From positions 81,684-145,683 of the forward strand of contig LUVW01000044.1 of assembly GCA_001661515.1 (NCBI GenBank): a DNA stretch of 64,000 bases, in the 5' to 3' direction. This stretch comes from Capniomyces stellatus (lineage: Eukaryota > Kickxellomycota > Harpellomycetes > Harpellales > Legeriomycetaceae). Positions 48,510-60,610 of the stretch are shown here, in pieces. Numbering within the stretch: the first letter of the stretch is position 1; every line of letters starts with the position of its first letter. The position numbers and the translations under genes are program-made. A model generated the notes under the pieces. It saw only the letters and a program-made list of their open reading frames with translations, had not been told where the DNA came from and ran no database searches.

Positions 48510-50953
48510 CTTTTAGCCTCTTCTTTTTTATCTTGGTACCAATTCGTGTTTTTCTCGTTTTTCTTTTCTTTTTTATCCCCTTGTTTCTTTTACTGCTTGA
48601 TCGTTTGAATATTCAATAAACTAATCAAATGTAAAAGAAAAGCGAAGCTTAATTATATAATCTAATTGACTCCTTTTGACCTTGCCAGCTATTTTTAGTT
48701 GGTTTTCTCTTAAGCAGGCTAAATTTGTTAGCTTTCAATCCCAGCCTACTTTTCTTCACTCGATTTTAGTCTTGCCACAAAAAGTGACAACAGACTCTAA
48801 AATCCTGACGAAAAAGTGTCGAAGCCCAATGTCAATTGGCTACAAGCCTGAAAATCAATAGCTGGAGTTTAGCTTTTTTTTTTCTAACGATCTACCCAAC
48901 ATTTGCGTCTCAACCTTTGTTTGTTGGCCCAATAGCAATCACACAAATATACAACACCAAAAACAATCTCCATATTTTGCTGTAACCACCATTTCCTTAC
49001 TAAATGACCAAAAAAAAGATAAAGTGAGGATAAAGTGAAAGTAAAAAAAAAATTAAAAAAAAGATTATATGCACAGGAATGCTACTAAAAATTCATAGCG
49101 AACCTGGGGTTCCACACCACTGACTTTGCAAGATGATCAAGGGTTGATAGCCGGTGACTACCAGCTCAAGTACCAGCCCCAGTACCAGCCCCAGTACTAG
49201 CTCCAGTATATGCTAGACTTCAACAACTATCAAGACCTTTTTCTGCAGCAAACAATGAACAATCCACCATCCGGTTCTACTCCATCAATAGAATTATTGG
49301 CATATATTATAAAGCAAAACCAACATCACCTAAATAAACTATACTAAATTAGTATACAAGCAACTATCCTGCCGATAACATAGTATCTCGACTTCCCAAC
49401 TAAAAAAAATGTAATGAATGTTAAGGTTGTATGGCTTTCAAAATTATGCCGGTTGAAGTCACTGGATTATGAGTAAAACCTTGAAACAATATACTTTGTG
49501 TGTTTTAAATGTTAAAGCTCAAACACAGCAGTTTTGTATTTTACTGATATATGGATTTTATCAACTTGACTAAACAACTGTTAGCGATGTGCATCCAGTG
49601 ACTTTAATTATGTAACAGATGCGTAATAGATGTGTAACAGATCCATCAAGTAAAATTCATTTCAGCAGATAAAAATCAAAAAAAGAACATTAAAAAAAAC
49701 GTCAATTCTAAGGTTCTGTTCTCATCAGATATATACTACAACGTCACCTCTTTTAGGCTGATAATAGCGCTTAAAAACAGCTCACACTCACTTTATTTGG
49801 TTTGAATTATGAGCTTTGCGAGAGCTTGGTAAAATCGCAATGATTTATTTGAACGCATGTCTACCTTCACGTGATTGGTATCTAAAATAGTATATTGTGG
49901 AAAGAGGGCCATGATCCCACAACGCTTGTACTTTTATATAATGTTTGTTTGCCCTTATTCGACAACTAGCTTGGAAAGGCAGCGCTGGTTTTTTTTTCCT
50001 TCTTTTTCTGAACCCCGTATTCCTGGCTATCTAGAAGACTGTCTCAAGGAAAATCCCTGTAAACCTTTTAGAAAATAATTATGATTGCAGTATAACATGT
50101 TCAATTGCTCCCACCCAGCTTACACTATATCCAAACGCCTCCCCTCATTCAACACCTCTTTACAAAGCTCTTAGTAAGTACGAGGCAGTGTTTATAATTA
50201 GACATTATTTATAGTGTGCTACTACTAAGAATGCACCAGCTATTACAACTGATTTACGAGAAGGTGCTTTTCGTATGGTTTTTGTTTTATTTGATGAGTA
50301 ATTAGGCCAAACTAGCAATATACTATTAACAGCAAAAAAAAAAATAGGAAAAAATAGAGAAAAAAGTAGAAACAAATGGGATACGAAGAATTAACAAAAC
50401 ACCAAATCAAACTCGACAAACTAATGGGCGAAGGGTTTGAATGATCAATTTGGTAAAGTTGAATTGGTAATATCGAAATAAAGGGGAGGCACTCTCTTGG
50501 TTTGGTTTAAGTGTTCTAAACGATGCGATATTGGTGTAGATGTTGCAAATTGGAAATTCGAAAATTAAATTAAGAAAAACAGGTAAAGCCGATGAATACT
50601 CGTTACAATACCCCCAGCGAATTATACAATGCTAAAAGAGGTACTGTTATTTTAGCCATTTATTGTCATCTATTCATTTTATTTCAAAAAAGGGATTACG
50701 AAAACACACCATCAGTGTAGATAAACGAATTAATCGTATATTCTCGCTGTTTCTTTTTTTTTTTGTTTTAAAAAGACAACACTTTATTTGAAAGGAAAGA
50801 GCTCGTAACTATACGGTTTGCCTCAATCAACACTTTGTAAACCTAAAGGTATATAACTACTAACACCTAAGACACCAACACCAGCAAGGTCAGAAACATT
50901 AATCTAAAAGAGAAAAGAAAAAAGAAAGGGAGAAAAAAAAAAGCAATACAAAC
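48510..50953. other. intergenic region
   Basis: About 2.4 kb between the divergent TMEM115 and OSBP genes. It includes an open frame broken by a single TAG at 49099-49347 (see below). The rest is A-rich with several poly-A runs and no recognised gene. Confidence 0.45.
49099..49347 (+). other. Gln/Tyr/Pro-repeat open frame broken by one TAG
   Basis: Frame open for 33 codons, then TAG at 49198, then open for 49 more codons to TAA at 49345. The first part contains tandem 12-nt units encoding QYQP (KYQPQYQPQY), and after the TAG comes LQYMLDFNNYQDLFLQQTMN. There is no in-frame ATG before the stop. It may be a decayed gene fragment, an exon, or chance in a locally C-rich segment. Confidence 0.25.
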
Positions 50954-52924
50954 ATGTCTAAAATCATGGAAGCCAAACCCATATCAAGAACCAGTAGCAA
51001 CCGGGTTAATGAGGAGGAGCTCGACGAAGAACCACGCAACATTATACTAAGTTTGATAGCCCAGCTAGGCACAAACATGGATTTGTCGCGTGTGACGTTG
51101 CCCACTTTTGCTTTAGAACCCAGAAGCTTCACAGAAAGAGTAACAGACTTTATGTCATATCCAAATATATTAATAGAGTAAGTACATTTACTATTAGATC
51201 TACGAAGAAATTGCATGTCTATATGAGCACTACTGTTTATTTGTATAATTTATTTGGTGTGTAGTGGGGTGTAGTGAGGTGTGAGCTTAATTAATTATTT
51301 ACTAATAAAAATAAATGTTCTTTGGACGGGGGGGGGGGTATAGCTCGGTGGAAATAGACGATCCTGTAGAGAGGTTTTTAGGGGTGTGCAAGTACTACAT
51401 GTCTGGCTGGCACCATCACCCAGTGGTAAGTGTGGTTAATGTTTGGTTTTATAGAAGCGAGAAAATGCCGGGATTTTAAAGTTTTTAAATATCAAACTTG
51501 ATATATACTACTATCCATTGGAAAATTAGGGTGTGAAAAAGCCATACAACCCGATACTAGGAGAGTTTTTTCGCTGCAAGTACGACACGAAGGCAGATAC
51601 CAAAACATACTATATATCCGAACAGGTTTCACACCACCCACCAATATCAGCCTTCAGCTTGGTTATTCCAAAAGCAGGGGTTTTTATTGAAGGAGAGCTC
51701 CAGCCTAAAGGCCGATTCCAAGGCAACAGTGTTGGGATCACATTAAACGGGGCGAGTAACATATATTTTGAAAAACACAAGGAAGACTACGCTGTCACCT
51801 ACCCTAATATGTATGCCAGGGGGATTCTGATCGGCAAAATGGTTATGGAGCTTGGAAATAAAGTGTCGATAGAGTGCAAGAAGAACGATTTGGTGTTTAG
51901 AATGGAGTTCAAAACTAAAGTAAGTCGTTGTTGTAGCCCAACTTGGTAATAACATCGGCGAAATTGTCTTGCCGCCCTTACCGTTATTGGTATCATGTCT
52001 GATTCCAAATTATACTGCTGTTTACTTGTACAAAAAAGGGTTTCTTTGGAGGCGAGTACAACCAGGTTGCGGGTAAAATCTGTAGAATCTCAACCGACGC
52101 AGTGTTATACGAAGTATATGGCAACTGGCAGCACGTTGTCTATTATAAGGTAAGTCTCGACAATCATTAAAACCGTTGTTGTTTGGAGGGGAGTGGTTTT
52201 TGCCTTTTTTTTTCTTCCTTTGCCGCCTTTTGTGTGTTAAAAGTTAAACTACTTGGCTTTCAGATTCAGTAAACTTGATGTGTAATTGGTAAATAGAAAA
52301 AGACTGGGCTGATATCTGGAGGTGAGAAAACACTTTTTGATCCAAGTAAAGAGGTTAGAAAGGTGCCAATTGTTCAGCCACTTGACGAGCAGGAAGAGCA
52401 CGAGTCGCGCAGGTAAGAGCAGAGATAAACACACAACCCCTGATCAATGTACTCGCTACGCCATAGAGCTCTCCTCTGATGTATACTAATCGGTATATAC
52501 TATTTGATAAACTCCAACTGTTTTAGGCTATGGCATCCAACTACTTTGGCCATTAAGGCGCGAGATTTGGACACTGCAACAGTTGAAAAGACTAAAATCG
52601 AGGAGCTACAAAGGGAAATGGTTAGAACGAGAGCCAAGGCTAACGTGGTTTGGAAACCTCGATTCTTCCACCTTGACAAGGACAATATCTACCGTTTGAA
52701 CATGGATCTACGAAAGTAAGCTTATATCTACATCACCTACTGTTTTCCGCTTGTGTTTTTATTTGACATGAACTCTTGTTGACCGACTGATTGATTTGTT
52801 GGTTAATTGATTGGCTGACCTGCTAACCGATTACTTGATTAATTGAAATAGTAACACCGATCCAGTGCCTACTAGAGAGAAGCTAATTGAAGACATTTTG
52901 TTTTTGGCTGTCAGTAAAATTTAA
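50954..52924 (+). CDS. oxysterol-binding protein-related lipid transfer protein (OSH/KES1-like)
   Basis: Short ORP consisting of the lipid-transfer domain only, which exchanges sterol and PI4P between membranes. Seven exons: 50954-51177, 51344-51425, 51530-51919, 52039-52149, 52297-52412, 52527-52715 and 52852-52924; all phases match, 394 residues. Key blocks are MDLSRVTLPTFALEPRSFTE (lid and core start), KKPYNPILGEFFRC, the ORP signature EQVSHHPPISAF, GKMVMELGNKV, KTGLISGGEKTLFDP and KPRFFHLDK. There is no PH domain, ankyrin repeat or FFAT motif, so it resembles yeast Osh4/Kes1. Intron 1 contains an 11-G run just before its acceptor. Multiple exons of the ORD are lost if only the longest ORF is read. 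Confidence 0.95.
51328..51338. repeat. poly-G run
   Basis: Eleven consecutive G residues in intron 1 of the ORP gene, ending 2 nt before the TAG acceptor at 51341-51343. Confidence 0.9.
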
Positions 52925-54492
52925 CACTACAAGTCGCTTACTCGTCCTTCTTTTATATTTAGCTTTACTTTTTTTTTTATCAAGCCCAAGTTGAATATTC
53001 ACGTTTACTTTAGCTTTTAGTCTATATTGGTACCTTTTTCCTACACGAATTATTGCACATCGTTATTTTCTTACTATATGTTGTTATATATGGCACTTTA
53101 TAAATACCAGTATAATATAATATTACCGTATACCACCAACATCAATCTGCTCGGGTATAGTAACCCTAATACGGATTACATAGTGGATACCTCGAGCAAT
53201 ACACACAACTGAATGGACGTAGCCTACTTTTTAGTTTTCGCTGGGCTGCCAAGAACTACACTATGGTTATAGAATCAGAGCTGACTAGTACGGTTACCAA
53301 CAATTGTATTGTGATGGTTGGCATGGTTTTCATTTTAAAGGTGGCAGAAGTTTTTGGACTTGAAATTTTATGAGGGATTTGCTTGGAAAAGTTAGATTGT
53401 AACATAGTTGTACTTTATTTCATAATTTGTAGAATGCTGTTCGTTTATTGGGCAATACTCCAAGAAGTAAATACCAGAGTTCCAAGCAAGAAATGATTGA
53501 AACTGCAGAGAGGATGTGTAATATTATTGGGTTATTTATCAATGATAATTAGTTCAGATTCAATTTTACCGCCATAAAAAAAAATCTTATTGATTAAGGA
53601 AAATTAACTATTAAAAAAAAAGCAATATAGTAAAGGGGAAATAACAAAAAAAAAAAAATGGACACACAATCAGGAAGTATACACAAAAATAAAGAACACT
53701 TGAACAAACAGCTGGATTCTTTCTTTTATTTTTGGTGCCAACTACAACAAAATATAACAATTTTTTTATAATTTAGCCCTAGGGTATAATATATAAAAAA
53801 AATTCAGTGTTCGGCAACAAATCTATCTTACGAATAGAAGCTTCATAAAGGTAAAATGTCAATTATATATATATATCGCAGCTCCAAGATTACATTATAT
53901 ATTTAATAAGCAAGATGCGTCAATCGCCTGGATTTGGGACCTTGAAGCGTGTGACCGTGTGGATATTTGAGAAGTTTGAATCCTTTACAGGCGTTTCTGT
54001 CAAGGTTCAACCAAAGTGATCGCATTAAATCGGAGAAAGGGAATTCGAATCCGCTAGCAGTAAAAAGCTTGTTTGCATTGATAATCGAGAAAATTCTATC
54101 TTTTTACCTTCACACAAAGGCATGTTTTATGCGTGTTTCAAATACAAGCAATGGATTCGAATTTGAATTTTGAAGGCGAGATTGTAATCACCAAGCTGTG
54201 TGCAATGGATGATCGTGTTTGGGATATTAAGGCACTATATATCTACAAGCATTTGCATTGACAGTCAAATTTCATTGTTTTATCGCTGCTGGTGTTCAAG
54301 AGTACAAGACGTGTGTGTGTATGTTGGATACCGCTTTGGCCTCATATTTCAAAATACACTCTCAGTAACGAGTATTTTAAAATATGTGCACTTACTGACT
54401 CTGCATTATACTTTCTACTTTACCAAATACCAGTTCATTTGTATATGATTTAACAAACAAACCCTACTTGGTTAATGCTTTTATAGGACAAT
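52925..54492. other. intergenic region
   Basis: About 1.57 kb between the ORP and RPS10 genes, A/T-rich with poly-A runs near 53575-53660. It presumably holds the RPS10 promoter and perhaps a leader intron, since a TATAG acceptor-like site lies 7 nt before the RPS10 ATG. Nothing else recognised. Confidence 0.5.
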
Positions 54493-55249
54493 ATGCTTAT
54501 TTCTAAAGGAAACAGAAAACTCATCTACGAGTCCCTTTTCAACGGTAAGACTTGCTGTATACTTTTACTTTTCAGCACCCAACCCGCTTTCTTAATTGGG
54601 GTGAGGGGATTTAGTCAGCCTCTTTGAGGGGAAACAGAAGCTTTGTTGGTCCACGGTGCATTTTCCTGAGGGAGTGCTTCTGTGTAGCTTGTATATATAT
54701 ATTATGTGAGTATCGGGCGTGGTACTAATCTTTGGGCTATATAATGTTAATAGAGGGTGTTATGGTTGCAAAGAAAGATTACAATGCACCAAAACATATG
54801 GAAATCGCTGTACCAAATCTTCAAGTAATCAAAGCTATGCAATCTTTGCAATCACGTGGATTTATCAAGACCCAATTCTCATGGCAATACTACTACTATA
54901 CTCTCACCGACGAGGGTATCGAGTACTTGCGTGAATTCCTTCACCTTCCAGTTGAGATTGTCCCAGCTACATTCAAGAAGCCAATCAGAGCTCAATCCGC
55001 ACCTCGCTTTGGAGGACGTCAAGGTAAATATTTATTAACTATTACTTTTGATCCTTGTAAAATTGAGCGGTTGTTGACTTGCTTAACTAAAAAAAAACTT
55101 TGTGTTTGTTACGAGTAGAACGCGATGGAGAACACCGCCGTGATCGTGATGACTACCGTCGCAGAGATGATGGAAAGAAGGAGGGTGCCTCAGGTGATTT
55201 CAAGCCAGAATTCCGCGGAGGAGCTGGCCGTGGACGTCCACAAAACTAA
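54493..55249 (+). CDS. RPS10: 40S ribosomal protein S10 (eS10)
   Basis: Small-subunit ribosomal protein at the mRNA entry side. Three exons: 54493-54544, 54754-55023 and 55119-55249, phases matching, 150 residues. Exon 1 is [16 protein letters not shown], exon 2 continues [15 protein letters not shown] and includes [20 protein letters not shown] and [10 protein letters not shown], and exon 3 is the Arg/Asp-rich tail ending [10 protein letters not shown]. Introns are 209 and 95 nt. The conserved winged-helix part is complete. It converges on the BET gene, 345 bp away. Confidence 0.97.
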
Positions 55250-55594
55250 AAGAATGGGCTATTATTGTTGAATATTTAAGAAAATCCACTTTGTTGCTAT
55301 ACATGTTTAAAATATGTTTTATATAGTTAAAGCATAACAGTGGTTTTTTTTAATAAATATACCTTTTATTCAATTATAATGTTTTTAATTTTTTTATGTT
55401 GACAATAAATAAAATCTGATATTTTGTTATTATTACCAAGTAAGATATATGATGAGTATGTAGAAAAGTAAGTTGGAGTTTTAGAGTTTAGTAAAGCCAA
55501 AATAGAATAGAAATAAGTAGAATGGAATAACCAAAGTAAAAAAGTATAAGAAAAATAGTGTCAAGTGGGGCGGGGTTGAAAAGTGGAAACACAA

Positions 55595-57504
55595 CTAGAG
55601 TCCAATATCCAAAACAACGTAATCATACAACCTGCGTAGGGTGTTGACATCAAGAACATCGATATCAAGCTCGATTTCTTCCTGTTCCTCAATGAGTTCA
55701 GGATAGCCAGACTGGATGATTTCAAGAGCAACCATGAGCCTCTCTGGGGGCAGAGTTTCAATAACAACGCTTAGTTCGCGCTTTTGGTCTAGGGAAAGCT
55801 CGTTCTTGTTTTTGCTGGTGGTTGGGCCACTGCTTTTGTTTGCAGTAGTGGATCCCGAGGACTTCCTGCTTGTTGTAGTAGGTAAATCGCTGGAGTCTGC
55901 GGAGCTGTTGAACAGAGAATTCCACTTGGCGTCAAAGATCTTTTCAAGGCTCTTTCCAGCCAAACTGACAGGATGAGTGGGTGGATTGAACGTGTAGCAG
56001 TTCTCGAAAATCAGCTTGACATCGTTGTAGAAATCAGTGGGCAACGCGTACTCGCCATTGGCCAGTTTAGCCTTCACAGTTCCCAAGTCCATCGGGTGCT
56101 TTATGACTTTGGGGTAAGTTGGGATGTTTAGCGACACATAGTCAACTGGTTCGTAAAAGTAAAAGGCAACGTCGGCATGTTGCTTCTTAAACAACTCTTT
56201 AATCACTGTATCACACTGCTTCATCAGTTGCTCGTTTGTCTTTGCAACGCTTGCGGTAGCTGTTACACCAGTTTTCGACTTTTGTCTGCCCCGCACAGCC
56301 TCGCTAGCATCGGTGAGCTGGTCGGTCCCCTCAACCGGAGCTTTTTTCATAAAATTTGCAAACATCTTTTCAAGGTTCATCGCCATTTCGCTAATCGCCA
56401 GCTCACGCCCGTTATACAAGTAGCAGTTGTCAAAAACCAGCTGCACGTCGTTTTCAAACTCTTCCATAGTATTGTACTCATCCGCATTCAACTTTTTGTT
56501 TATTGTTCCCAGATCCATTGGATTCTTCACCACAGTTGGGTAGTCTGGAATTTCAAGGGCCACTGGATCGACTGGGACCATAAATGGCGCTGAATCTCTG
56601 TTTGCTTTTAATGACTTCATTGTTGCCTGCATGTATTTTTTTTGCTCTTTAGTCACAATAGGTCCATACTTGCTCCCCCTCTTGCCCTCTACACCCTCTT
56701 GCGCGCCCTGTTTTTCAGCTACTGCCGCCTCACCCTCTTCTTTATCTCCCTCCTGTTTTACTGCTGGTTCTGCTCCTGCTACCTCCTTCGCCGGTTTTGT
56801 CTCTATCTCCTTTTCCGTTTCCGTTTCCGCTCCTGTTTCTAGTTTTGCTCTTTTCTCATTTCCTTGTTCTAAAGCATCTGGCTCTTGCTCTTGTTCCTGG
56901 TCAACTTCTCTCTTTAGTTTCTTCTCTTGTTCTTTTGCTATTACATCTGTTCCGTTTACTTCCTCCAACGTCCCCTCAATCATTTGATCAGCTGTTATCT
57001 TCTCTCCCCCTTCTGTACCCGTTTTTTCTATCGGCACTTTTCTCGTTTCTATCAATTTTAACAAAAATAAAAAATCAATCAACTGCCCTTATTTAAGACA
57101 CCAAACACCAAAAATCAAATTCCTAGCTATCTGTATTTTACCTTCTTTTGTTTCGGATTTGGCTTCCTCATCAACAACCATATTATCATCCTTACTACTA
57201 TCCCTCAAGTCCTCAACAACTGTGCTCTCAACAATTGTGTCCTCAACAGTTGTACTCTCAACAACTGTGTCCTCAACAACTGTGCCCTCCTCCCTATTTA
57301 TACATGCACGCGTGTTTGGAACTGTTAAATTTCATATTCAATCACATTTACCAACACGTCTAGGTCTCTGGCCACTTTGTGACAACCTTGCTAGCTTTTT
57401 GTCAATATTTTTCAATACATCAGTGCTTTGCTTATGTTCAAGATCCAAAACTGCATATTCAATTCATCACGTTACCTTTTAGTGTCGATTTGTTCTGTTT
57501 CCAT
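55595..57504 (-). CDS. BDF1: BET-family double bromodomain protein (Bdf1-like)
   Basis: Reader of acetylated histone H4 that supports TFIID-dependent transcription. The main exon 57048-55595 carries bromodomain 1 (about residues 205-310: YPTVVKNPMDLGTINKKL, then NCYLYN with the acetyl-lysine Asn), bromodomain 2 (about 344-455: YPKVIKHPMDLGTVKAKL, NCYTFN), and an ET domain (about 485-543: LSLDQKRELSVVIETLPPER, ending NTLRRLYDYV). The N-terminus is less certain: exon 3 at 57279-57142 joins cleanly, and exons 57386-57352 and 57504-57476 are proposed because they supply an ATG with matching phases, giving 551 residues. A simpler alternative starts at the ATG inside exon 3 (NMVVDEE). Exon 3 contains tandem TVVED/TVVES pentapeptides. 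Confidence 0.93.
57210..57285. repeat. 15-bp tandem repeat, coding in BET exon
   Basis: About five imperfect 15-bp units (CTCAACAACTGTGTC type on the plus strand). On the minus strand they encode alternating acidic pentapeptides TVVED and TVVES in the BET gene's N-terminal exon. Confidence 0.8.
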
Positions 57505-60500
57505 ATTTTGTCCTCTTTATGTCGATTATATTCGCCAATTTATCGTTTTTCAACTGTATGCTGACGCCTCTGTTTTATTTTTCCTCAAGTGTGTTCGAGT
57601 ATAATATATGTTGCACTCTTCCCTTGCCTTTCTCTCTTTTCTGTTTTTTAGGCTTACTCGTCTGGATGGCGTTTTTTGTTACTTGGTTCTTTTTAAAAAA
57701 AGTTCACGTTTTATAAATTAACTATCTTCAAAAAAAAAAATCAAAAAAAAAACAAATAAGGTATACTCGTATCTACGATGCGTTTATTGTTTTGATAATA
57801 ACTACTATGAATGTTATTTTAAATGTTTAACACTTAAAATAATATTAAAAGCTGTAAAAATAATTAGGATATGTTGAACGTATTAGTTGTATTTTTTTTT
57901 TAAAAAAAAAACAAGTCAATTGCTATGAATCCTACGGCTATGTCCAAAAATAACAAAGCTATTTAATATTGTAAACGGAAAACCAACACAAAACGCGAAA
58001 ACGACTTTTTTTTTTGACATTCTAATTTGTCCTATTTATCAAAGTTGGATTTCCGATTTATTTTTGAAACAAAGTTGGTCATTAATTTTGCTTGCATTTT
58101 CCTCTATCTCTTGCTATATCAACAATCACTTTATTGTTTGGATGGTGACTTTATCTCTTCCATTTTTTTCAATTTTTCAATTTCTTATTTTTTGTTGTTT
58201 TTGCCAGTTTCGCGTACTTTTCATTCTTGGCCAATGCCTATTTATATTTGATGGTCTTTCCATAGTAATCAACTAAACTACATTCGACTCGAATAATCAT
58301 CAACCAGATAAATGAATTCATCTATTTACCTTAATCAAATATCTAGCATTTATTTTTTCTGATTGGCAATATATTTCTTCACACTTTCTTGCAATGTAAA
58401 CCTGATTTGACAGAGTAAGGCTTTCTTGAGCTTGATTCTGCCTATTGATTCTACTTGCCACTTTTAACTTTTAGTTTCAAAATGGTTTTATCCACTCAAA
58501 AATGGTTGTTTTTGCTTTGACACTTTATTCACACTCTTCAAAAAGTCAATTCCTCAAGAGTGCAAAAAAACGCTTTGGTTTCTACAAACTCTGTCTAATT
58601 GGAAATATTGTAATTTCAGTGGATTGACCTTCCCCCCCTTCTCTTTGAATTTATGTTTGCTTTTTTTTTTCTTTTTTTCTTCTCCCTCCTTTTGGTTTAA
58701 ACTTTAATGTCGGAGATTTATTTTTCCACAAATTAGTTTTAAAGTTGACAGCAATATTCGGTTGCTCTGATAGAGATTTCTATAATACTGTTATCCAGTT
58801 ATGTTTCCATATTTTCCTACTTTCTTAATGGTGAACCAATTATACTAAAGAAAACAAAGTTGTAGAAAATAAAATAAAAAATCACAGCCAAGACAGTTCA
58901 TCTACAAAAAAACACAATAAAACATAATTGGGTCTTCTTAAACTCAGAACGCTTAAAATCATCCAGACGATTTTGTCGGTCATGTTGGAGATGGATGTCG
59001 AGTGTATTAGCTGCGTCAAATCCAAAAAAATTAAAGAAAAAAAACTCGAGATAGATAACAAAAGCACTAGAAAGAACAGAATAAAGCTATGGCAAAGGTT
59101 GAGCTTTACCAAGTATTATGCTTTCTACACATAGAACTATGGTAGATAAAGGTGGTTTGTATGTGTTGTTGTTGGATAGTGGTTGGAAAGGAGCCTGACA
59201 TTTCTTTTAACAAAAAATAAATGCTTTAACAATGAGCTAGGCAATTTCGGACTAGAAGCTGATCGGATATGCCAATAAAGTTTTGTAATTGATTGCAAAT
59301 AGGTGGACAAAAGTGGGATTGTAAGAGTTTAAATTAAAGCTGTAGTCTAAAAATAAAAGCTGAATGTTTATTCTTATTTACATAATAAGGTTTAAAGAAT
59401 GACAAGTTTGAATAAATAGCATGAGGTTGAACGAGTTGATGTTGAGTTTGGGGATTGCAAATGAATAATAGGCGAACTGTGGATTTGCCTATTGAAAAGA
59501 ATAGTAAACATTGATTTGGATTTGAAGAACAATAGAATATACTACTGATTTGTTAGGTTTAGTTGGCAAAATGCAATAATAACAAATACAAATACAAAAA
59601 AAAAATAGTAAAAAGATAAATATGCAAAGAAAAAAAAAGGATATACTAAAAGAAAAATAACAATAAGAGGTACGCAAAAAGAAGGATGTAACGGAAAATT
59701 TAAAATAAGCGACTTGGTATCTCAGAATGGCAAGTTGTATTTCAAAGCGGAGAAGTAAAGTAAATAATGTGTGGTTTTAATTAACTGATAAGGTAAAAGT
59801 GCAAACAAAGAATGGACCAAGATTTATAAGACTTGGCAATTTTTGAAATATTGTAGGAAAATTGGGATTAAGAAGAGGACTTGGTTTAGCTGGTAAAAAG
59901 AGGGATGCTAAACAGAAAAGCATATTAAAATACAAGATTTTTTTAAGCACATTTTGCTGCTAGATGTATTAGGACACTATTTGTATTGAAGTGGCGATAT
60001 TAAACCAAACAACTAATAGGGTGACAAGCTAATGAATCGAAATATTAATTAATTAAAAGTTAGAGACAAAACAGGAAGGAAAAAAAATAGTCGGAAGGTA
60101 GAGAATTTGTGGATTGTAGTAAAAACCACAAGATAATAACCTATAGTCGATAGTGATTTGTTTTCTAAGTTTACTCTATAACAGATTCCCAATATTAAAC
60201 CCACAAGTAAAAAAAATAGAAAGAAAGAAAAAAAAGGATTAATAGTTTAATTGCACAGCAAAGAGAGGGTTGTTAATATAAAGTGGAGAATAGACTTTGC
60301 TTTTTTTTTTTTTGTTTGTTTTTTTAATTTATAGCATTATAGCTGGGCGGAAAAAGCAGAGACTAAAAAACTAAAATTAAAGCAAGGAGGAAAAAAAGCA
60401 ATATTAAAAAAGATATTAGGTTGATGAATAAGGAACTTGGTTTTCAAAACTTGCATTATAACGAAGCTCAATATAAAAATAAAAAAGACAAAGAAATAAA

Positions 60501-60610
60501 AAAAGACTAGTTTTGTTTAAAGTAAATAAGAGCACTAATTTATATTTTATTGAATAACGAAAAGAGTATATACAGAAAAGAAAGAAAGAAAAAAAGAAGG
60601 AAGGAAAAGA
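57505..60610. other. long intergenic region upstream of the calcium pump and BET genes
   Basis: About 3.1 kb between two divergently transcribed genes. The left part is pyrimidine-rich on the plus strand (57980-58700), and the right part (about 59380-60610) is strongly A/purine-rich up to the P-type ATPase start codon. No gene recognised; small frames lack matches. Confidence 0.5.

Noticed and set aside
54038..54060. B-box-like sequence resembling a tRNA TpsiC arm
   Set aside because: No A box at suitable spacing and no cloverleaf could be drawn around it.
57322..57475. Two very short introns (25 and 30 nt) in the 5' part of the BET gene
   Set aside because: Better acceptors give introns of 89 and 72 nt with matching phases, so ultra-short introns need not be invoked.
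57148..57482. Plus-strand frames with QQLCP or STTVL repeats
   Set aside because: Shadows of the 15-bp repeat that reads as acidic pentapeptides in frame with the BET gene on the other strand.
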